Below are positions 1-6,468 of a stretch of 64,000 bases of DNA, piece by piece. The translations under genes were made by a program, and so were the position numbers. This DNA comes from an uncultured Lachnospiraceae bacterium (GTDB lineage: Bacteria > Bacillota > Clostridia > Lachnospirales > Lachnospiraceae), in contig CALWES010000006.1 of the NCBI GenBank assembly GCA_944377405.1, forward strand, positions 1-64,000. The letters run 5' to 3'. The notes beneath the pieces are model-generated. The model was given only the letters and a program-made list of their open reading frames with translations, was not told the DNA's origin and made no database searches. Each line of letters begins with the position of its first letter. Within the stretch, counting starts at the first letter, position 1.

Positions 1-459
1 ATCCGAGAACTTTTTAACCACGCTGTAAAGGCGGTTGCTCTTATCCATTTTGTCGATCTGGGTGCTGAATTTCAGCAGCTTTTCCAGAATCAGCTGGATG
101 TTGGCGGAAAAGCCTTCAATGTAAGACTTGAGATTGGACGCAATGCTGTCGCTGTCATCCAGAAGGCGTTTAAGAGTAAACTCGCTGGTGTTGTAAAATG
201 GGTACTTGGAAATCTGGCAAAGGAGCGCAGCCGGGAGGTTAGGGTTCTGCTTGTGCTTTGCCACAACTGCATCTTTGGTAGCCTCCAAGGCGCACTCAAA
301 TCGGCGGATGACGACCATGGGGATAATAACGTCCTTATATTTATCCGAGGTATAAGCACCACGGAGAGAGTTGGCAATGGACCAGACCAACCCGACTTCC
401 TTGCTTACGTCAATGGACGTATCATCAAACATAACTTCGTAAAAATACTTATCTTTCAT
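1..459 (-). CDS. hsdM: Type I restriction-modification methylase subunit HsdM, N-terminal part (cut by window edge)
   Basis: The reading frame opens with ATG at 459 and is still open at position 1, giving 153 codons. The protein begins MKDKYFYEVMFDDTS and carries the signature of the HsdM N-terminal helical domain (VWSIANSLRGAYTSDKYKDV, then IIPMVVIRRFECALE). In the family this domain precedes the N6-adenine methylase domain and helps contact the specificity subunit; the catalytic NPPF part lies outside the window. The start overlaps the stop of the upstream regulator as ATGA, so the two are cotranscribed and probably translationally coupled. Expected role: host DNA methylation and restriction. 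The family call is firm; completeness cannot be judged. Confidence 0.88.
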   Translation of the reverse strand, partial: MKDKYFYEVMFDDTSIDVSKEVGLVWSIANSLRGAYTSDKYKDVIIPMVVIRRFECALEATKDAVVAKHKQNPNLPAALLCQISKYPFYNTSEFTLKRLLDDSDSIASNLKSYIEGFSANIQLILEKLLKFSTQIDKMDKSNRLYSVVKKFSD

Positions 460-875
460 TTCAGGGTTTCTCCTACTCTATTCTCTTGGAAAGACGCAAA
501 CAGGTCGGTAACAATTTTTATCTGATCGGAGGTCAGATTACAGCCTTCCAGCTTTCGCATTGCATCGACTAAATCCTTATTTTGTGTGATAGTTCGGCAA
601 ATATCCGGTGGAGGCACTTTCCGAATTGCCATATACAGGTGATCCATTCGCCGGCGCGTCTGTAAATCCGGCTTTAGTTCCTTAATCAGCTTGTCATAGA
701 CCTCCGCTGTTGGAGCGTTAACACCGTCTTCTATGTATTTCATGTTGGAACGAGGCAGACCGACCCTTTTAGCTAATTGAGATTGACTAAGCGTTCCACG
801 GCGATCACGAATCAATAAGCCAAGTTCGGCAATCATCCTTTTGGTTCGTTGATCTATAGCCACCTTGTTTGGCAA
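456..875 (-). CDS. XRE-family regulator at the head of the hsd operon
   Basis: About 139 residues with an N-terminal helix-turn-helix (LSQSQLAKRVGLPRSNMKYI) and a C-terminal helical region without a recognised catalytic motif. I chose a TTG start at 875 because a strong AGGAGG lies 9 bases upstream. An ATG at 914 in the same frame sits inside the palindrome at 895-920 and has no ribosome site. The gene ends by overlapping the hsdM start by 4 bases. By position and by the operator-like palindrome over its own promoter, it is probably an autorepressor that times methylase expression, like the controller proteins of other R-M systems. That role is inference. Confidence 0.8.
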   Translation of the reverse strand: MPNKVAIDQRTKRMIAELGLLIRDRRGTLSQSQLAKRVGLPRSNMKYIEDGVNAPTAEVYDKLIKELKPDLQTRRRMDHLYMAIRKVPPPDICRTITQNKDLVDAMRKLEGCNLTSDQIKIVTDLFASFQENRVGETLK

Positions 876-894
876 TTCGTCACCTCCTTTTGTT

Positions 895-948
895 TGTTCT
901 ATGTTATATAACATAGAACATTATGACATAAAATTATTTACAACGCAA
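895..948 (-). promoter_or_regulatory. Promoter and 26-bp perfect palindromic operator of the XRE-hsdM operon
   Basis: On the minus strand, TTGCGT (948-943) and CATAAT (925-920) are 17 bases apart. Directly after the -10 box lies a perfect 26-base palindrome (895-920, half site TGTTCTATGTTAT), covering the expected transcription start and ending 19 bases before the TTG start codon. A symmetric site here is what an autoregulating dimeric HTH protein would use. Confidence 0.75.
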
Positions 949-1065
949 GAGCCTTATATAAGCAAGAGAGCATCATTTTCGCTTACGATTTCATGCTGTA
1001 TTTTTCTGGATTAGCATTTCAAAGCACTCCCTCGAAAAGAAAATGGGGGACGGATATCTTTGAGA

Positions 1066-1109
1066 CAAAACCCCACCCACAAGCCGCTTCCGCAGCCCAT
1101 GGGTGGGGT
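1066..1109 (-). terminator. Terminator after ohyA
   Basis: Arms ACCCCACCCA (1070-1079) and TGGGTGGGGT (1100-1109) pair, with a further GCTGC/GCGGC stem inside. Read on the minus strand the hairpin ends in GGTTTTGT, 54 bases past the ohyA stop. Confidence 0.7.
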
Positions 1110-1162
1110 CATTCATTCTACATATCTTCCTATCTATATTTTCCAGATATAAGGCTCTCCCC

Positions 1163-3133
1163 TTACATCATCCCCTCCCGGATCACACCGTGGTCCCGCA
1201 GCAGCTTCTCCACTACGGTTCCCTTGATGGCCCGAAGGGCAGGCTTCTTCAGCAGGTTCAGGGGGCCCGGAAGCTCCATCTCCAGGGGAGACTTGCCGTC
1301 CATGAGGCGGACGGTGCTCTCCAGCAGGTCCCGGATGTCATAGACGCTGCCCCAGACCTCCGGCACGCCCCGGTCTACTCCCAACAGACCGTAGACTGCC
1401 TCCATGGCAGTGCGGACGGAATACTCCGTGGTGAAGATGGTGTCTCTGGGAGTCTCGGCGAACTGACCCAGGAAGGCGAAGTTCACGCAGCCGTCGGGGA
1501 TCACGTCCGGCCGATCCCCCTTTCTTCTGGGCATGAAGAAGGCTGTGATGTAGGGCAGCATGGTGGGTACGCAGACGGCGCTGTGCTCCGCATATTCCGG
1601 GATCAGCTCCACCGGCACGCCGATGTGGTACAGCCACTCCTCGGTGATTTCCTTTCCCGTGCAGTCCCGCATGGGCTTCTTCACATAGTCTCCCGGCACG
1701 TCGGTAAAGAGTCCGTATACCCAGATGCAGACCTTCTCCGGGTCCTGCTCCTTGAACTGCCCCTGACGGTTGATGGTCCAGCTCATGAGCCATTTGGAGT
1801 CCCTGCAGCTTACGATACCGCCGGTGACCACGCCGCCGCTTCTGGGATCCCGCTTGCAGATGTTGGTGATGTAGGGCAGGATCTTATCATCCAGGGTGGT
1901 GATGGTGGCGGACTCCCAGTTGGTCTTCTGGACGTCGGAGCAGAATTTTTCCGGATGACCGAAGGAGGGATCCTGCTTTGCGATGTTCTTCCAGAGGTTC
2001 CAGCAGCCGCTGGTGCGGACCTCCGCATCTCCGTTGGGGGCATGGTTCTGATCCCCGTAGATGGTCCCCTCCGTGCAGCTTCCGTTGGTCACGAATACCA
2101 GGTCGTTTTCCGTAAGGAGGATGCCGCTCTCCACTCCATTGGTCTTGCACTCGATGGCGGTGGCGGTCTTCTTGCCCTCCTTGATCTCAAAGAGCACGTT
2201 GGTGACCTCCGTGTTGTAGCGGAAGTCCACCCCGGCCTCCTCCAGGTATTTCATCATGGGAAGGATCAGGGATTCATACTGGTTGTAGCGGGTGAATTTC
2301 AAGGCGCTGAAGTCCGGAAGTCCCGCAATATGATGGATGAAGCGCTGGAAATAGAGCTTCATCTCCAGGGCGCTGTGCCAGTTCTCAAAGGCGAACATGG
2401 TGCGCCAGTAGAGCCAGAAGTTGGAGTTGAACACCTCCTCATCGAAGACATCCTCAATGGTCTTGTCATAGAGATCCTCGTCCCGGGTCATGAAGAGCTT
2501 CATGATCTCCATGCAGCCCTTCTGGCTAAGGCCGAATTTGCCGTCGGTGTGGGCGTCCTTGCCCCGTTTCTCCGTGGCCCTGCAGAGGGAGTAGTTGGGG
2601 TCGTGCTTATTGAGCCAGTAAAATTCATCCAGCACGGAAGCTCCCGGCTTCTCCAGGGAGGGGATGCTGCGGAAGAGGTCCCAGAGGCATTCGAAATGGT
2701 TCTCCATCTCCCGGCCGCCCCGCATGATATAGCCCCGGTTGGGATCGTTGATGCCGTCGCAGGCGCCTCCTGCAATGTCCATGGCCTCCAGGATGTGGAT
2801 GTGGGAACCGGTCATCTGTCCGTCCCTTACCAGGAAGCAGGCTGCCGCCAGAGAGGCAAGGCCGCTGCCCACGATGTAGGCGTTCTTCTTCTCCACGCCC
2901 TCCGGCTTCTCCGGCCGGGCAAAGGCCTCGTAGTTTCCGTTACTGTAGTAGATTCCCTTGCTGTTCTTTTCGTGCATGCCACGCTCCGTATTCCGGTAGT
3001 CCTTAAGCTCTGCTGCCCGCAGGGTCTCCTCCTGCTTTTTTGTGTCCGCGGCCTTCTTTGCCAGAAGGGCCGCTGCCCCTGCTCCTGCCAGTCCCGCTGC
3101 CGCTGTTCCGAATTTTCTCAGATTTCTTCCCAT
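1163..3133 (-). CDS. ohyA: Oleate hydratase (myosin-cross-reactive antigen family)
   Basis: About 656 residues, slightly long for the family. Oleate hydratases use FAD as a structural cofactor to add water to the cis double bond of unsaturated fatty acids, which detoxifies them. The Rossmann FAD motif AYIVGSGLASLAAACFL lies near residues 84-100 and the conserved RGGREMENHFEC near 138-149, where the family's catalytic Glu sits. An unusual Ala-rich hydrophobic stretch near residues 8-30 could be a membrane anchor. The start at 3133 has AAAGGCGG seven bases upstream; an ATG at 3256 in frame lies in the upstream inverted repeat and is unlikely. A TetR gene precedes it and may respond to fatty acids (inference). 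Confidence 0.92.
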   Translation of the reverse strand: MGRNLRKFGTAAAGLAGAGAAALLAKKAADTKKQEETLRAAELKDYRNTERGMHEKNSKGIYYSNGNYEAFARPEKPEGVEKKNAYIVGSGLASLAAACFLVRDGQMTGSHIHILEAMDIAGGACDGINDPNRGYIMRGGREMENHFECLWDLFRSIPSLEKPGASVLDEFYWLNKHDPNYSLCRATEKRGKDAHTDGKFGLSQKGCMEIMKLFMTRDEDLYDKTIEDVFDEEVFNSNFWLYWRTMFAFENWHSALEMKLYFQRFIHHIAGLPDFSALKFTRYNQYESLILPMMKYLEEAGVDFRYNTEVTNVLFEIKEGKKTATAIECKTNGVESGILLTENDLVFVTNGSCTEGTIYGDQNHAPNGDAEVRTSGCWNLWKNIAKQDPSFGHPEKFCSDVQKTNWESATITTLDDKILPYITNICKRDPRSGGVVTGGIVSCRDSKWLMSWTINRQGQFKEQDPEKVCIWVYGLFTDVPGDYVKKPMRDCTGKEITEEWLYHIGVPVELIPEYAEHSAVCVPTMLPYITAFFMPRRKGDRPDVIPDGCVNFAFLGQFAETPRDTIFTTEYSVRTAMEAVYGLLGVDRGVPEVWGSVYDIRDLLESTVRLMDGKSPLEMELPGPLNLLKKPALRAIKGTVVEKLLRDHGVIREGMM

Positions 3134-3216
3134 ATCTGTACCGCCTTTCTGATGGTCAATGGTTTTTCTGTTCTCTGGTCTTATCCTACTTCTTTCCGGG
3201 ACTGTTTTCCATTTAC

Positions 3217-3254
3217 AAAAAGGAGCGGATGATAAGTTTTTTATCATCCACTCC
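3217..3254 (-). terminator. Inverted repeat between tetR and ohyA: terminator or operator
   Basis: Two 14-base arms (3222-3235 and 3241-3254) match at 13 of 14 positions around a 5-base loop. On the minus strand the repeat is followed by CTTTTTG, so it can terminate the TetR transcript. Its symmetry and its place between the regulator and ohyA also suit a TetR operator; the sequence alone does not decide. Confidence 0.55.
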
Positions 3255-3267
3255 ACATTGTAAAGTT

Positions 3268-3840
3268 TTATTTTTTTGCCGCTGCCCTTTCCTGGAAATT
3301 CCGCAGGGCGTTTCCCACATTTCCCTGCATCAGGGTGGCGATCTTCTCCACCAGGTCCTGGCAGTCCTCCTTCATGCCCGCTCCGATCCAGTCCAGCATG
3401 ATCCCTACGAAGCTGTATTTGTAAAAATCCGCGATGAAGGCCTTATCCTCCTCGGAAACGGTAAGTCCCTTGGCCTGCTCCTCCACCACATCCCGGATCA
3501 GCCGATAGGTGAGCCGGTACAGGTACCGCTCCATCCGCTCCCGGTTCAGGCTCCGGTAGGCATTCAGGATAAAGGGCTTGTTCTCCAGCACCGCCTCAAA
3601 GATCTGGAGGATTCCCTCCTGCCAGGTGTCATAGGTCTTCTTCCCGGACAGGGCCCTGGCCGCATCCGCCAGGCAGGCCCACTCCACCAGGTCGTAGATA
3701 TCCTTGAAATGATAATAAAATGCCATGCGGCTGATGCCGCAGTCCGTTGTGATGTCCTGAATGGTGATCTTGTCCAGGGGCTTTTTCAGCATAACTTTCT
3801 TCAGGGAGGCCTCCAGGGCTTCCTTGGTTTTATTGGGCAT
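3268..3840 (-). CDS. TetR/AcrR-family transcriptional regulator
   Basis: 190 residues. The N-terminal TetR HTH reads KITIQDITTDCGISRMAFYYHFKDIYDL (quoted in part: DITTDCGISRMAFYYHF), near residues 24-50. The helical C-terminal part resembles the DhaS-type ligand domain (TetR_C_7). AAGGAGG precedes the ATG. It is transcribed just upstream of ohyA in the same direction and 16 bases after a methylase gene. It probably represses ohyA and is released by a fatty acid or other lipophilic ligand. The ligand is not shown by the sequence. Confidence 0.85.
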   Translation of the reverse strand: MPNKTKEALEASLKKVMLKKPLDKITIQDITTDCGISRMAFYYHFKDIYDLVEWACLADAARALSGKKTYDTWQEGILQIFEAVLENKPFILNAYRSLNRERMERYLYRLTYRLIRDVVEEQAKGLTVSEEDKAFIADFYKYSFVGIMLDWIGAGMKEDCQDLVEKIATLMQGNVGNALRNFQERAAAKK

Positions 3841-3856
3841 GGGTCCTCCTTCGGAT

Positions 3857-5011
3857 CTACTGATCCACTCGCTGCAATGCCACGCAGCACTCTATACTAT
3901 CGGTCCAGGGGAACATGTCCACAGGCTGGATCTGCCTTACGCCATAGCCCTTTCTGGTGAGGAACTGAAGGTCCCTGGCCTGGGTCTCCGGATTGCAGGA
4001 GATGTAGACCACCCGCTCCGGCTGAAGCTTTACCAGGGAGGACAGGAACTTCTCGTCGCTGCCCGCCCGGGGCGGATCCATGAATACCACGTCCGCATGC
4101 TCTCCCGCTGCCGCCATCTCTTCCATGAATTCTCCTGCATCCCCCTGATGGAAACGGACGTTTTTGATCTGATTTTCCTTTGCATTCAGAATGGCGTCCC
4201 GCACCGCCTCCCGGTTCAGCTCGATGCCGGTAACGGTCCCTGCAGACTCCGATGCCGCAATGCCGATGGTGCCAATGCCGCAGTAGGCGTCGATGACTGT
4301 TTCCTTTCCGCTGAGCTCCGCAAAGCGGATAGCTGTACGGTAGAGGCGCTCCGTCTGCACCGGATTTACCTGGTAAAAGGAGTTGGGGGAGATCCGGAAT
4401 CGCTTCCCGCAGAGGGTATCCTTGATGAAGCCCGGCCCGTAAAGGGTGATGTTCCGCTCTCCCAGCACCATGCTGGTACGCTTGTCATTGACATTGAGAA
4501 CGATGGTGGTGATCTCCGGATGTTCCTTCCGAAGGGCCTTTACGAAGTTATTTTTAGAGGGGAAAATGGGGGATACTGCCACCAGCACCACCATGATCTC
4601 CCCGGAGTGAAAGCCCCTCCGCACCAGCACATGGCGCAGAAGGCCGTAGTCGGAGTCCTCGTCGTAGGTCTTGATCTTGAAGGACTTCAGCATGTCCCGG
4701 ATGGTATGGATGATGGCCTGGCTCTTTTTGTCCTCGATCTGGCACTCCTCCACCGGCACGATGCGGTGGGTGTTGGCCTCGTAGATGCCGGAGATCACAT
4801 TTCCCTTCCGGTCCCTGCCCAGGATCGCGTGGACTTTGTTTCTATAGTAATAGGGGTATTCCATGCCAATGATGGGGCTGATCTTCCCATACTTGGAAAG
4901 AAGCTTTCCCACCTGCTTTTCCTTCTGCTTCAGCTGCTCCTCATAGGGGATGCCCTGATAACGGCAGCCGCCGCATTTTTTTGCTGTTTTACAGGTTTCC
5001 AATGGTTCCAT
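3857..5011 (-). CDS. RlmD/TrmA-type RNA (uracil-5-)-methyltransferase lacking the TRAM domain
   Basis: 384 residues. It starts directly in the iron-sulfur cysteine region (CKTAKKCGGCRYQ). Then come the family markers FRISPNSFYQVNPVQ, the SAM site DAYCGIGTIG, MDPPRAGSD and the catalytic loop YISCNPETQARDL, whose cysteine attacks uracil C6. The family makes 5-methyluridine in 23S rRNA or tRNA. The N-terminal TRAM domain of full-length RlmD proteins is absent, unlike the second copy at 15149-16603. The start has GAGGAC six bases upstream. It lies between tetR and rsmH on the same strand, with short gaps. Which RNA position it modifies cannot be read from the sequence. Confidence 0.88.
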   Translation of the reverse strand: MEPLETCKTAKKCGGCRYQGIPYEEQLKQKEKQVGKLLSKYGKISPIIGMEYPYYYRNKVHAILGRDRKGNVISGIYEANTHRIVPVEECQIEDKKSQAIIHTIRDMLKSFKIKTYDEDSDYGLLRHVLVRRGFHSGEIMVVLVAVSPIFPSKNNFVKALRKEHPEITTIVLNVNDKRTSMVLGERNITLYGPGFIKDTLCGKRFRISPNSFYQVNPVQTERLYRTAIRFAELSGKETVIDAYCGIGTIGIAASESAGTVTGIELNREAVRDAILNAKENQIKNVRFHQGDAGEFMEEMAAAGEHADVVFMDPPRAGSDEKFLSSLVKLQPERVVYISCNPETQARDLQFLTRKGYGVRQIQPVDMFPWTDSIECCVALQRVDQ

Positions 5012-5033
5012 CTTCTTGTCCTCGTCTTTCCTC

Positions 5034-6077
5034 TTAAGCCCGGATGGCCCAACGCATCTTGGTGGACCGGGCTCTACTGTTCCGGACGCATTCCTCTGCG
5101 GAGGGCCGTATCACGTCCTCTGCGATCTCGCTGTAGATCCCTTCCCGGTGGAAGGCCTTGAAGGACTTCTTCACCAGCCGGTCCTCCCCGGAGTGGAAGG
5201 TCAGGATCGCCACCCGTCCTCCGGGCTTTAAGCATTCCGGAAGCTTGTCCAGGAAGGCATAGAGGGATTCAAATTCATGGTTCACGTCGATCCGCAGGGC
5301 CTGGAAGGTCCGCTGGCAGGATTTTTTCACCGCTTCCTTCTGCTCTGCCTCCGGCAGGAAGCTGAGGGCTTCCTCAACGGCGGCCTTCAGCTGGAAGGTG
5401 GTCTCTATGGGTTCCTTCTTTTTCCGCTTCCGGAGAATGGTTTTTGCGATCTTCTCCGCATAGGGCTCGTCTGCATTTTCCTCCAGCATGCCCCAGAGCT
5501 CGTCCAGGCCGATGGTCCGAAGGCGCTCCGCGGCACTGATGCCCTGGTAGGGGTTCATCCGCAGGTCCAGAGGGCCGTCCGCCTTAAAGGTAAAGCCCCG
5601 CTCCGGGTTATCGATCTGCATGGAGGAGACCCCCAGGTCCGCCAGAACGAAGTCAAATTTGCCTGCCTCCGCCGCCACCTGGTCGATCTCCGAATAGTTC
5701 TGCAGGCGGACCGTCAGGATCTCCGGCCCGAAGCCTGCTTCCTGAAGCCTTGCCCAGGTCTTCTCCGACTCGATGGGGTCAATGTCCAGGGCGTAGAGAT
5801 GCCCCTGGCCCTGGAGGCACTTTAACATCTCCCGGCTATGGCCGCCATAGCCCAGGGTCGCGTCCAGGCCCACCTGTCCCGGTTTGATCTGCAGGAAATC
5901 CAGGATCTCCTTTACGCAGATGGAGATGTGCATGCCTGCCGGAGTGCCGCCCTTTTCAATGACATGGGCCACCGTGTCGGCGTATTTTTCCGGTTGCAGC
6001 TCCTTGTATTTTTCACTGTATTTCTTCGGATAAGCGCCGGAGTAACGTACCCTGCGCTTATGCTGTTTTTCTTCCAT
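5034..6077 (-). CDS. rsmH: RsmH-type 16S rRNA cytosine-N4 methyltransferase paralogue
   Basis: 347 residues with RsmH/MraW motifs in order: STPAGMH-like GTPAGMHISI, DATLGYGGHSREML (SAM site), ALDIDPIE, LADLGVSSMQID, GPLDLRMNPYQG, CQRTFQALRIDVNHE and ILTFHSGEDRLVK. RsmH methylates C1402 in the ribosomal P site. A basic extension of about 50 residues precedes the core. GGGAGG stands 7 bases before the ATG at 6077; the open frame upstream to 6215 overlaps the neighbouring gene. The gene is not in a dcw/mra cluster here, so it may be a second copy beside a normal mra-operon rsmH elsewhere (inference). Confidence 0.9.
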   Translation of the reverse strand: MEEKQHKRRVRYSGAYPKKYSEKYKELQPEKYADTVAHVIEKGGTPAGMHISICVKEILDFLQIKPGQVGLDATLGYGGHSREMLKCLQGQGHLYALDIDPIESEKTWARLQEAGFGPEILTVRLQNYSEIDQVAAEAGKFDFVLADLGVSSMQIDNPERGFTFKADGPLDLRMNPYQGISAAERLRTIGLDELWGMLEENADEPYAEKIAKTILRKRKKKEPIETTFQLKAAVEEALSFLPEAEQKEAVKKSCQRTFQALRIDVNHEFESLYAFLDKLPECLKPGGRVAILTFHSGEDRLVKKSFKAFHREGIYSEIAEDVIRPSAEECVRNSRARSTKMRWAIRA

Positions 6078-6079
6078 CT

Positions 6080-6388
6080 CTATACCTCCCACTGGAAGCG
6101 TTTCATGTCCACGCAGCCATTTTCCCGGAACTCTACTCCCTCCTGCTCCAGGAGGAAGCGCTGCTCCCGCCAGCCCGGGGCGGTCCGTCCCCCGTGGTTC
6201 ACCACCCGATAGCAAGGGTAGTCCCCGTAGAACTGGGCCCTGCTCAGGACCCGGCCCACCAGCCGGGCGTTCCGGTCCCTGCCGATGAGGGCTGCGATCT
6301 GGCCGTAGGTGGCCACCCGGCCCTCCGGGATCTCACTGACAGCGGACAGGATCTGGTAGATGAGGGATTCATTCAGAGTCTTTTGCAT
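6080..6388 (-). CDS. MGMT-family (alkyltransferase-like) DNA-repair protein with PCYRV active site
   Basis: About 102 residues, corresponding to the C-terminal DNA-binding and active-site domain of O6-alkylguanine transferases. GRVATYGQIAALIG and GRVLSRAQF match the HTH region. The active-site loop reads YPCYRVVNHGGR. The alkyl-accepting Cys is present, unlike the Trp of true Atl proteins, but the usual His of PCHRV is Tyr. I start it at the ATG at 6388, with GAGG six bases upstream; an upstream ATG at 6451 is possible. It ends two bases before rsmH, so the two form an operon. It is the last conserved gene before the AT-rich island. Whether it transfers alkyl groups or only flags lesions is open. 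Confidence 0.8.
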   Translation of the reverse strand: MQKTLNESLIYQILSAVSEIPEGRVATYGQIAALIGRDRNARLVGRVLSRAQFYGDYPCYRVVNHGGRTAPGWREQRFLLEQEGVEFRENGCVDMKRFQWEV

Positions 6389-6468
6389 GGGGTGCCTCGT
6401 AGTCTTCTCCGGTCGATCCGGAGGTTGTTTGTACATTATAGCACATTGCATGGGGGATGTCAGTTTAC

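Noticed and set aside
1103..3232. Long open frame on the plus strand opposite ohyA
   Set aside because: It is antisense to a clear oleate hydratase and shows only Leu/Gly/His-rich composition, the usual mirror of a GC-rich gene.
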